From Nostoc sp. KVJ3 (GTDB taxonomy: Bacteria > Cyanobacteriota > Cyanobacteriia > Cyanobacteriales > Nostocaceae), in assembly GCF_026127265.1 (NCBI RefSeq), contig NZ_WWFG01000006.1, forward strand, positions 160,805-224,804: DNA of 64,000 bases. The letters run 5' to 3'. A program made the translations under genes and the position numbers. The notes under the pieces are model-generated. The model did no database searches and was not told the DNA's origin. It saw only the letters and a program-made list of their open reading frames with translations. Below, piece after piece: positions 56,868 through 64,000 of this stretch; the stretch's first letter is position 1; the number at the start of each line of letters is the position of its first letter.

Positions 56868-56911
56868 AAACCTTAATGCTCCTAGAAAATTTTCTAGACA
56901 CATTAAGGTTT
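56868..56911. repeat. Nested palindromic hairpin
   Basis: AAACCTTAATG (56868-56878) pairs with CATTAAGGTTT (56901-56911), enclosing the 16-bp palindrome CTAGAAAATTTTCTAG (56882-56897). The rest of the 667-bp gap 56,658-57,324 is AT-rich and shows no gene. Confidence 0.6.
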
Positions 56912-57324
56912 CTTTAAATTATAGAGTAAAATATAGTGCTTGAATCAAAGTCAATATCCAGAGTAGTTAATCAATTTCACCTTTGGGTAAAGAGGAAATG
57001 AATATTAGATGCAATTGTATGAAGATAAGGTTTACTAAATTCAATTGGCAATACTTGCTGATTATATGCCTCTTGATTGGCTAACTTCGATTGCGCTTTG
57101 CTTAACAATATTTACAAAAAATGTAAGCTCGTTTCAAATGTTTTAAATTTCATATAGATGATTTATCAGTGAAGTTTTAGATTATAAGTAAATACCCTGG
57201 AGAAGATGTGCTAAAAATAGTTTTACGGCAAGTATGCTGTGGTTAACATCTATATATTTGTTAAGTATTGCACTTGGCATTTAAAGTCTAAATAATTTAT
57301 TAAATTTGATCAATAGAGCAAGTC

Positions 57325-57525
57325 ATGAATAAAAAATGGGCTGTCAAACGAATCACAATAAATCTTGCATCTGCTGAAAGCGAAAAACTTGAAAAATATT
57401 GTGCAAGTACAGGTAGACCTGCAACTGATGTGATTCGAGAGTTGATTCGCTCTCTGACAATAACCGAGTTGTCAGCATCGGAACAGCCTCAACCAGTGCC
57501 ACAGTCGGTCGCTTCAAGCGGATAA
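57325..57525 (+). CDS. Ribbon-helix-helix (CopG-like) small DNA-binding protein
   Basis: 66 aa. WAVKRITINLASAESEKLEK followed by YCASTGRPATDVIRELIRSL has the strand-helix-helix pattern of CopG/RHH repressors; the C-terminal 18 residues are polar. Single gene, no toxin next to it; probably a small transcription regulator. Confidence 0.65.
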   Translation: MNKKWAVKRITINLASAESEKLEKYCASTGRPATDVIRELIRSLTITELSASEQPQPVPQSVASSG

Positions 57526-57675
57526 TAGGTGAATTCAAGCCTTATCAGACCTTGCTCAAAGCCTGACTACACAGAACACCCACCCAGAACAACCCACTGA
57601 CTCGTAGAGTTTTTACGTCAATCCCCCTTAGTTGGAATCGCCGAATAACTCGACTTTAGCCGATAGAAAAACGAT

Positions 57676-57689
57676 ATATTATATAATAT
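57676..57689. promoter_or_regulatory. AT palindrome over the -10 region of the toxin-antitoxin operon
   Basis: ATATTATATAATAT is a perfect 14-bp palindrome containing TATAAT, 47 bases before the antitoxin start. A binding site for autoregulation by the antitoxin complex is plausible. AT-richness lowers its significance. Confidence 0.4.
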
Positions 57690-57735
57690 CAACCCTGTTG
57701 AAAATGAAACATTACAAAGAAAATATTCTGGAATT

Positions 57736-58014
57736 ATGACTAAAGTAGAATTTACTATTTCCGTTCATTCTGTTAATAATACCATTAGAGAAGAAGCAGA
57801 AACTAAAGCCAAAGAAGCTTATGTGATGACTCTACTTAAATATGGAGAAATTAGCAGTGGTAAAGCTAGTCAATTACTAGGAATTCCTAGACTAGACGTA
57901 ATAGATTTAATGTCTAAGCATGAAATATCCCTGTTTGATGATAGTATGACTTTAGAGGAATTTCAGCAAGAAGTTAATCAAGCAAAAGTGAAATTACAAG
58001 GCAATAATCTATGA
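57736..58014 (+). CDS. UPF0175-type antitoxin
   Basis: 92 aa. YVMTLLKYGEISSGKASQLL and GIPRLDVIDLMSKHEIS form the HTH-like UPF0175 core, and the tail is acidic/helical. It overlaps the DUF3368 gene by 4 bases (ATGA). In cyanobacteria these two families form VapBC-like toxin-antitoxin pairs, with UPF0175 as the antitoxin. Confidence 0.8.
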   Translation: MTKVEFTISVHSVNNTIREEAETKAKEAYVMTLLKYGEISSGKASQLLGIPRLDVIDLMSKHEISLFDDSMTLEEFQQEVNQAKVKLQGNNL

Positions 58015-58496
58015 TTGTTGTCTCAGATACAACCCCATTAAGTGAACTTTCTAAAGTTGGTAAATTAGACTTGCTTCAGGCTGTTTTTGGTAGAGTAATA
58101 ATTCCTCAACAAGTCTATGCAGAATTAACAACGGGGGATCATCCCGCAGTTTTAGCTGTAAAATCAGCCTTATGGCTAGAAGTTCTTTCTATAAGTAATA
58201 ACCAACTCATTGAACAATTACAATTAGAAACCGACTTGGATTTAGGAGAATGTTCGGCAATTATTTTGGCAGAAGAATTAAAAGCAGATCAACTTTTAAT
58301 TGATGAAAAAGCTGGGAGAAAAGTTGCTATTAGTAGAGGCTTGCCAATTATTGGTTTAGTTGGAGTGATTATCTTAGCAAAAGAGCAAGGATTGATTGAT
58401 AATGTCAAGAATATTTTAGATGATTTAATGAGTAAAGGAACAAGAATCAGCCCAAAAATTTATGATTATGCTCTGATTACAGCAAGAGAAATTTAA
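58011..58496 (+). CDS. DUF3368/PIN-like toxin (VapC-type)
   Basis: 161 aa. SDTTPLSELSKVGKLDLLQA and VIIPQQVYAEL form the PIN-like N-terminus with the first acidic residue; LDLGECSAIILAEEL gives the second acidic cluster and LLIDEKAGRKVA the third. A metal-dependent RNase is expected. Coupled to the antitoxin. 58,497-58,654 holds only short dispersed repeats (CATGGCTACGCTTACC, GACGCTAGCGCGAACGGCG). Confidence 0.8.
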   Translation: MIVVSDTTPLSELSKVGKLDLLQAVFGRVIIPQQVYAELTTGDHPAVLAVKSALWLEVLSISNNQLIEQLQLETDLDLGECSAIILAEELKADQLLIDEKAGRKVAISRGLPIIGLVGVIILAKEQGLIDNVKNILDDLMSKGTRISPKIYDYALITAREI

Positions 58497-58654
58497 AACA
58501 ATCTGACAATGAACCTATCCCCAAGTGACTGGCTAGAAAATATCATCTAGTTACCAGACCGATAAGCCTGACGGCATGGCTACGCTTACCGCCTACAGTA
58601 GGACATGAGCTAATGGAGACGCTAGCGCGAACGGCGATCGCATATACGCACTCA

Positions 58655-58846
58655 TTACTGTTCATCCCGCAACCACTCTAACCCAGTTCTCAGTGCTGCC
58701 TCCGCCGTGTAATAAATCTTTTGTTCCCCGAATATCCCACCCGTGCGGCTGATGATACGGAATTCCCAGCAATGCCCTGGCGTGTAAAAAACCATTAGTA
58801 TACTGCCGTTGATACAAACAACCGTATCAACTTTAACTTGTGACAT
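58655..58846 (-). CDS. Small hypothetical protein
   Basis: 63 aa. It reads as beta-rich: VDTVVCINGSILMVFYTPGH and WEFRIISRTGGIFGEQKIYY, then a C-terminal helix with a tryptophan (AALRTGLEWLRDEQ). No family recognised. It lies 27 bases from the glycosyltransferase pseudogene on the same strand. Accepted for its codon pattern and length typical of small cyanobacterial orphans, but could be spurious. Confidence 0.4.
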   Translation of the reverse strand: MSQVKVDTVVCINGSILMVFYTPGHCWEFRIISRTGGIFGEQKIYYTAEAALRTGLEWLRDEQ

Positions 58847-58872
58847 TTGCTGCTGTTGTGGGTGTAATGATT

Positions 58873-60144
58873 TTACCCAATCAAACCCAAATGCCGATGG
58901 AATGCTTCAACAGCATTCGCCACACCATCTTCACCCCTAATCTTCTCACCCAACTCTTGTGCTTTCTCCCGCATCACCTCATCGCCCAATACGATTTCAA
59001 TCGCTGCTGCTAAAGTTTTATCTGACACTTTCTTGTACGGTATCGGCGCAGGGCTGACTCCCAACCGAGTTAACTTTTCACCCCAAACTGGCTGATCTGC
59101 AAAAAAGGGTACGGTAACTGATGGTGTCCCCGCACGTAACACTGCTGCCGTTGTACTAGCTCCTCCGTGATGTACTACTGCTGGTACTTGAGGAAATAAC
59201 CAATCATGCGGAACTTCCTTGATCACAAACACTCGTAGCGAATCTTTTATATTCACCGTTCTTCCAACGTCGCCCCAGCCTGACAATATAATCCCGCCTT
59301 GATGTGTTTTCTTTAAGGCTTCTACGATGTAATGTGTGAGATATTCTGGATTGGGCATCGTCATGCTGCCGAACCCAAAACACAAAGGTAATTGCTTTCG
59401 CCCAAGAAAATCCTCTAGTTCGATAGGTGGCTCGTATTCGGAGGCTTGGTCAATAAACCAGAAACCAGTCACATACGCCCAATGCGGCCAGTCACGAGGT
59501 TTGGGATTACGTGCGAACTAAACCCGTACAATACAGGGATTCGTGATAGATTTGCTGGAGTCTTCCGTCTGAAGCGTCTGCCCAAATATGGCAAAGGTGG
59601 CAATTTCAAAGTTTCTGTTCTGAAGTGATTGAGCAGTTGACGATATCTTTGCCAGTGCAAAAACTCTACTAGCAAGTAGCTGCCATAGTTGATTAATTTC
59701 TTTAGCGGGTTTTTAGTTGTTTGAGCAAATTTCAAAAACCCAAACATCCCTGTGGAGTCAACGGCAGAACTGATGCAAAAAAGCAAGATACGCCTAATTT
59801 CTCTGCAATGTGATATCCAAAGGTAGCTAACGGCGTGTAGATAATTACCTCACTTCCCTGACACGCACTCCAAGCTGATTCCAACTGTTGAAGTAAAAGC
59901 TTATCTCCTTCTTCTTTTTTCAACTTTTCTCCCGCAATCAATCGCTGCCCTTGTTTCGATTGCAGAAACTCTTCCATATTGCCAGCGATTGGTGCAAACT
60001 TTAAATCGAACTGCCTCACAAAAGATGCAAAGTTTTCGTGTGTTGCGATTGTTACCTGATGCCCGCGCGTTTCAAGCCAATAGCCAAAGCACAATAGGGT
60101 TGCAAGTCTCCCCTTGAACCTACTGTTAGGATCGTAATCTTCAG
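58873..60144 (-). pseudogene. UGT/MGT-type glycosyltransferase family 1, broken by three one-base deletions
   Basis: Reading from 60144: KITILTVGSRGDLQPYCALA, then HQVTIATHENFASFVRQFDL, then FGFLKFAQTTKNPLKKLINY, and finally TGFWFIDQASEYEPPIELED with PLCFGFGSMTMPNPEY and VVHHGGASTTAAVLRAGTPS. These are the acceptor and donor lobes of a sterol-glucosyltransferase-like enzyme. The frames change near 60062 (GGG), 59752 (CC/A) and 59501 (TTT), each repaired by one extra base. The start appears as CTG where ATG is expected. As it stands the gene cannot be translated. Confidence 0.8.
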
Positions 60145-60309
60145 TTTCCGGCTTGGTGCTATAGGTAGACTTTGGCTCAAATCTTTTTCCTGCTGAAAAC
60201 TCCAGTATCCAAAAATTGTACTAATTTCCTGTACCTATCTATCAAGACACTACAATTAAGACAAAGAACTTCATCAACCTCAAACAACTGACATTTGGCA
60301 GTTTGATGA

Positions 60310-61080
60310 TTAATGCTCTAGTTGAGCGACTCGTTGAAAAAAGTAACCACTTCCTCTTGCTGTGAGTATATATTCTGGATCTTCCGGGTCATCTTCTAAC
60401 TTCGAGCGCAAACGTGAGATATGCACATCCACCACACGAGTATCTGCATGTTGTTCTGCACTATAACCCCACACTTGCTGCAATATTTCTCCACGGGTAA
60501 AAGATTTGCCTGGATAGCTCATCAATAACTCTAGTAAGCTGTACTCTAGACCTGTTAATAGAATCCGCTCACCTGCTTTGTAGACTTGTCGTTTATTGGT
60601 ATCAATTTTGAGATTGTCTACAACCATTACTCCCAAATTAGAAATAGCAGCAGTAGTTGTTCTATCGTTTCTTCGTCGCAACAACGAGCGAATTCTTGAC
60701 TCTAATTCCTTGGGAGAGAAAGGTTTTGCCATATAATCATCAGCCCCTAATTCCAGCCCAGTGATCCGATCTGCTACATCTCCCAAGGCTGTAAGCATGA
60801 TAATTGGCACATCTGATTGTTTCCGTAATTCTTGACAGACACCGTACCCATCCAGCTTTGGCATCATCACATCCAGAACGATTAAGTCGGGAGTTTCTTT
60901 ACGAAAAGCTGATAAAGCTTCTTCACCATCACTAGCTGTAACTACACTGTAGCCAATCATTTCTAACCGCGTCTGTAAAATCCGGCGGATGCTGGCTTCG
61001 TCATCTACTACTAAGATTGTGCCTTTCTCACCTGATAAGTTTCTCAACGCTGTTCCTAATGAGCGAAAACTCTTAACCAT
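60310..61080 (-). CDS. OmpR/PhoB-type response regulator, RpaB-like
   Basis: 256 aa. Receiver domain with phosphorylatable D70 (LIVLDVMMPKLDGYG), acidic pair DDE (26-28) and K119 in DDYMAKPFSPKE. Winged-helix output domain RQVYKAGERILLTGLEYSLL with VVDVHISRLRSKLEDDPEDP. The chain is very close to cyanobacterial RpaB/Ycf27, which sets transcription of photosystem and high-light genes. The N-terminal 20 residues differ from the RpaB I remember, so this may be a paralogue and not the essential copy. Confidence 0.82.
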   Translation of the reverse strand: MVKSFRSLGTALRNLSGEKGTILVVDDEASIRRILQTRLEMIGYSVVTASDGEEALSAFRKETPDLIVLDVMMPKLDGYGVCQELRKQSDVPIIMLTALGDVADRITGLELGADDYMAKPFSPKELESRIRSLLRRRNDRTTTAAISNLGVMVVDNLKIDTNKRQVYKAGERILLTGLEYSLLELLMSYPGKSFTRGEILQQVWGYSAEQHADTRVVDVHISRLRSKLEDDPEDPEYILTARGSGYFFQRVAQLEH

Positions 61081-61333
61081 CTATTATCTGCTTATTAGGA
61101 GTTAAAAGCGCAAAACAATCTTAACCTACAGTCATGATGAAGAAGCGATCGCTTAATACTTACATCTGTGCAAAAATTATGCTGGACATCTACCCGAAAA
61201 CAGATTTGTACACAATTAATAAATTCCTCAACAAGAGACTCGTATTTCCCATCGATTTGGTGTACCTTGTTAATTCTGTGCAAATTATTTATACCTAACT
61301 TCTCCCAAATTTACTCAGACAAATTTTAAGCCA

Positions 61334-61474
61334 ATGCCTTCGAGAGAACAGCCAATGAAAACTTCTAAGGGACTTCCAGAAAATAAAAATCCTCCAGTAC
61401 AATCGGTGGGCAATTCCGGCTGGCAAGTGTCTGATGTCTGGCGGGATATTCGGGTAGATGATTTTTGTAATTAA
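61334..61474 (+). CDS. 46-aa protein with SVGNSGWQ-VWR-RVDD motif
   Basis: ATG at 61334 (or 61355, giving 39 aa), stop TAA 61472-61474. The first half is polar with lysines and prolines (MKTSKGLPENKNPPV); the second half QSVGNSGWQVSDVWRDIRVD followed by DFCN matches the end of the 93-aa protein at 56376 in nearly every position. Not found among longer reading frames; conservation of its motif at protein level, with silent changes, argues for real coding. Function unknown. Confidence 0.6.
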   Translation: MPSREQPMKTSKGLPENKNPPVQSVGNSGWQVSDVWRDIRVDDFCN

Positions 61475-61510
61475 AGCAGACAATTTGTATTCCCAGACGG
61501 TTCTGCATCA

Positions 61511-61647
61511 AGGCGGTTGCAATTATCCATAATCCGAATCTTAGAGGAGGGACAGGCATCAAGCAAGGGAGAAAAGTTTTCCCGAAGGCATACTTGTGCA
61601 GCCTGCCCCTCTGTCTCTTAGCTAAACCAGTATTATGGCAACCGCCT
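61511..61647. mobile_element. MITE-like imperfect palindrome
   Basis: AGGCGGTTGC (61511-61520) and GCAACCGCCT (61638-61647) are perfect 10-bp ends of a longer imperfect inverted repeat (inner GGGACAGGC/GCCTGCCCC). 137 bp, no reading frame. Terminal duplication not found. The gap 61,475-62,197 otherwise holds only a hairpin at 61830-61860. Confidence 0.5.
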
Positions 61648-61829
61648 GAGCAACTTTTGTAAACTATCTTTGCACTCAGTCAAAGCTATAGTTAATTGTG
61701 CCTATAATAAGTTACGGCTAATTATAACTAAAAGTTAGCACTTCACCTGTGTATTGCTTGACTTACGCATTATAAGCGATACCAGGGATAACCAAAATTC
61801 ATCGGCAGCGCAATAGTTCTATTCCGTTG

Positions 61830-61860
61830 CCAACATGCCCTCTCCGCGATCGCATGTTGG
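61830..61860. repeat. CCAACATGC/GCATGTTGG hairpin around a HIP1 site
   Basis: Perfect 9-bp inverted repeat with a 13-nt loop that includes GCGATCGC across its right edge. No T tract follows, so a terminator is unlikely. Confidence 0.45.
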
Positions 61861-62197
61861 TGGAAGTGTTGTATATCAAGGGAAGTAGTTTTAATCGTAG
61901 ATTATATCGGATAAAAGATAAGGGTTACTTATTTTGTGTTGAACGTGCTATATTATTTTCAATTCGGAAGTAAGAATATATTCAAAACCTGTTTTCGATA
62001 AATAATTTCCGACGTAGTATAAAGGCTTTGGGCTACGTAATTGCTCAACTTATGCTTTCAAAGTTGCTCATTTTATCCTTACAGTGACAATGAGGGCAAT
62101 GACGTGGAGTGTCCGCCTTTTTGCGATCGCTAGTCTGAGATCGCTTACAAAAATTAAGCCCTAGAATAGGGAATCGGTGTTCGGAAAGATATGGGGT

Positions 62198-62614
62198 ATG
62201 CCAGCAAGAGATGTTTTTCACAATGCAGTCAAGCATGGATTAATTGCCAATGGATGGAAAATTACCCATGACCCATTGCCAGTTAGTTTTGAATTGGGGG
62301 ATATGTATATTGATTTGGGTGCTGAAAAACTTTTGGCCGCCCAAAGAGGGGAGGAAAAAATTGCGGTAGAGATTAAAAGTTTTGTCAGAACTTCAGCAAT
62401 CTACGAATTTCATACAGCATTAGGACAATTTATTAACTACCGTCTGGCACTTTCTGAGCAAGAACCAGAACGTACATTGTATTTAGCAGTACCAATTGAT
62501 GCTTACAGTTCATTTTTTACAATTAGGCTCGTACAAAATATTATCCGCATTCATCAACTGAAATTAATAGTTTATAACCCAGAAACAGAGGAGATAGTGG
62601 AGTGGATAAACTAA
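62198..62614 (+). CDS. xisH: XisH-type protein
   Basis: 138 aa from ATG 62198 (MPARDVFHNAVKHGLIANGW), the usual XisH start; seven extra codons upstream are not conserved-looking. LGAEKLLAAQRGEEKIAVEI and KSFVRTSAIYEFHTALGQF form the PD-(D/E)XK-like core (E...AVEIKSF). XisH and XisI were named for control of fdxN-element excision in Anabaena, but most copies, like this, lie elsewhere. It overlaps xisI by 13 bases. Confidence 0.87.
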   Translation: MPARDVFHNAVKHGLIANGWKITHDPLPVSFELGDMYIDLGAEKLLAAQRGEEKIAVEIKSFVRTSAIYEFHTALGQFINYRLALSEQEPERTLYLAVPIDAYSSFFTIRLVQNIIRIHQLKLIVYNPETEEIVEWIN

Positions 62615-62937
62615 CACAGTATCGACAAATCGTGCAACAAATGCTACGTGAATATGCAGAAATTGGTAGTCCTGATCCAGATGTAGAAACACAAATAGTC
62701 TTTGATACTGAACGCGACCACTACCAATTGATGAATGTGGGTTGGAAAAATCAACGCCGCGTTTATGGTTGTTTTTTACACATTGATATTAAAGATGGTA
62801 AAGTCTGGCTGCAACACAATGGTACAGAATACGAAGTTGCTGAACAACTGGCAAATTTAGGAATTCCTAAGCAAGATATTGTGATTGGATTTCACTCTCC
62901 TTTTAAACGCCAGTTTACAGATTATGCAGTTAGTTAA
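62602..62937 (+). CDS. xisI: XisI-type protein
   Basis: 111 aa, start GTG at 62602 (MDKLTQYRQIVQQMLREYAE), with GGAG in front. DPDVETQIVFDTERDHYQLM, VGWKNQRRVYGCFLHIDIKD, KVWLQHNGTEYEVAEQLANL and the end KQDIVIGFHSPFKRQFTDYA are standard for the family. It is translated with xisH. Partner to XisH in element excision or an unknown paired function. The recombinase gene begins 5 bases after its stop. Confidence 0.88.
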   Translation: MDKLTQYRQIVQQMLREYAEIGSPDPDVETQIVFDTERDHYQLMNVGWKNQRRVYGCFLHIDIKDGKVWLQHNGTEYEVAEQLANLGIPKQDIVIGFHSPFKRQFTDYAVS

Positions 62938-62941
62938 GCCA

Positions 62942-63958
62942 ATGAACTACAACACAGATTCTTTACCTGCAATCAAACTTATCTCTCTTGATGGTGAAAA
63001 TCCATTGAATATTCAAGGAATTTGGAGTACAAAAACGTCTGCACCTACGGATATTCGGTGGGTAAAGGTACTGGAGTTTTTACGCAGCAATAACCTTGCA
63101 CTCAATAGCCGCAAGCTTTATGAACGTGAACTGAAGCGTTTTTTGGCTTGGAGTGAGCTGCACTATCATGAACTGCGTCCACGTCATCTTGCGCTATATA
63201 AAGAATATCTCCGTGATGAAATACAGACTGATGTTGGTAAACCGCTTTCAAAAAGCAGCATTAATGCCGGAATTGCGGCACTCAAAAGCTTTTTCAAATG
63301 GATGTGCTACACGTATCCTGACATTATTGCTACTAATCCCACGCTGGGGATAAAACTGGAAAAAGTGCCGTTGCCACCAGCCCAGAGTTTAACCCCAGAA
63401 GAGATGGAACGGGTTTGGTCAGCATTAGAGTTATTGGGAGAAACAAAGCAACGAGATACAGCACTCGTTCACATTCTCAGTCATGGACTCCGGGCTGGAG
63501 AAGTTGTGCAGCTAAATGTTGGCTCATTTGATGGCAAGCTGCTGTTTTTACCAGACACCAAAACGAATGAACCACGCTTGGTTCCACTGCGAAAAGAGAG
63601 TCGGGAAGTTTTAGCAGAGTATTTGCGATCGCGAGAAGAAAACAGTGAAGTGTTAAACAGCGACTCCCCATTAATGATTTCACACCATGCTTCATACAAA
63701 GGTGAACGCTTGAGTTATCACGGCATTTACTTTGCTGTAGAAAAAATTGGTGAAATAGCTCACATTGAGGATTTGCACCCTCACTCCTTTCGCCACACCT
63801 ATGCCACTGACTTATTGCTATTGGGAGTTGACCCCAGCCATGCCCGTAAGCTGACTGGACATCAAAGCGAGAAAGCGTTTCGGCGCTATACTTTACGGAG
63901 TGAACAAGAGGCGGCGATCGCAGCTTACTATCGTGCAATCGGTGAAGAAGCGGAGTAA
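62942..63958 (+). CDS. Tyrosine recombinase/integrase
   Basis: 338 aa from ATG 62942; an earlier start would overlap xisI by some 50 bases. The N-terminal SAM-like DNA-binding domain (VLEFLRSNNLALNSRKLYER) is followed by a catalytic domain with R in LSHGLRAGEVVQL, the HxxR in HPHSFRHTYATDL, H in LTGHQSE and Y in FRRYTL. It would join and cut DNA at attachment sites. Lies directly after XisH-XisI, unusual for these genes. No obvious attachment repeat was recognised nearby. Confidence 0.9.
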   Translation: MNYNTDSLPAIKLISLDGENPLNIQGIWSTKTSAPTDIRWVKVLEFLRSNNLALNSRKLYERELKRFLAWSELHYHELRPRHLALYKEYLRDEIQTDVGKPLSKSSINAGIAALKSFFKWMCYTYPDIIATNPTLGIKLEKVPLPPAQSLTPEEMERVWSALELLGETKQRDTALVHILSHGLRAGEVVQLNVGSFDGKLLFLPDTKTNEPRLVPLRKESREVLAEYLRSREENSEVLNSDSPLMISHHASYKGERLSYHGIYFAVEKIGEIAHIEDLHPHSFRHTYATDLLLLGVDPSHARKLTGHQSEKAFRRYTLRSEQEAAIAAYYRAIGEEAE

Positions 63959-63961
63959 GGT

Positions 63962-64000
63962 ATGCCAAAGCCACTCGATCCCAAGTGTCAGTTATGCTCC
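63962..64000 (+). CDS. Start of a small zinc-knuckle-type protein, cut by the window end
   Basis: ATG at 63962, 3 bases after the recombinase stop, reads MPKPLDPKCQLCS to the edge. The CxxC pair suggests a zinc ribbon; the spacing implies co-expression with the recombinase. Too short to name. Confidence 0.5.
   Translation, partial: MPKPLDPKCQLCS

Overview
The window looks like DNA of a filamentous, heterocyst-forming type cyanobacterium (Nostoc/Anabaena/Calothrix-like). The grounds are many GCGATCGC (HIP1) octamers, a RpaB-type response regulator, an XisH/XisI pair, cyanobacterial dispersed repeats, and families mostly seen in Nostocales. Chromosome versus large plasmid cannot be decided from the sequence. 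No rRNA, tRNA or CRISPR array was recognised.

Left arm (1-18,877, all minus strand): a tightly coupled operon of four very large nucleic-acid enzymes. In transcription order these are a SNF2-type helicase, an Eco57I/PglX-like adenine-N6 methylase, a DEAD/DEAH helicase with a zinc-binding DUF1998-like end, and a RelE-like/UvrD-like helicase fusion that runs off the left edge. The set resembles DISARM class 1 (DrmD + DrmMI + helicase/DUF1998) and the DruE helicase of Druantia, but it is not a textbook copy of either. It is probably inactive here. The DEAD helicase is cut by an IS4-type element that is itself a nested, partly deleted tandem, and the methylase carries a one-base frameshift.

Phage- or plasmid-like replication module (18,973-30,596): a XRE-type repressor and a 301-aa companion on the minus strand face a leftmost plus-strand promoter with a palindrome between its -35 and -10 boxes. 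A run of small early-type genes follows: HTH protein, DUF1392-like, MT-A70 adenine methylase and Gp37/Gp68 (DUF5131). A split HTH replication-initiator-like protein and a DnaB-type helicase end the module. No capsid, terminase or adjacent integrase is present. Several genes carry small repeats inserted within their coding sequence.

Exopolysaccharide locus (31,103-53,894): galE and an initiating sugar-phosphate transferase read leftward. A Wzc/GumC-type chain-length kinase, seven glycosyltransferases (including CgeB-like and GT2), an asparagine-synthase-like amidotransferase, a Wzx-type flippase, a Wzy-type polymerase, and five intact plus one truncated SAM methyltransferases read rightward. 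Together they would build, methylate, flip and polymerise a surface polysaccharide. A hairpin terminator lies at 54,190-54,227.

Right arm (54,400-64,000): a Tat-type Rieske protein, a 5'-truncated dicarboxylate/glutamate symporter, two tiny proteins sharing one C-terminal motif, a RHH protein, a UPF0175/DUF3368 toxin-antitoxin pair, a multiply frameshifted UGT-type glycosyltransferase, a RpaB-like regulator, XisH-XisI and a tyrosine recombinase. Several breaks across the window are single-base deletions in short homopolymers, so either decay or sequencing error must be considered.
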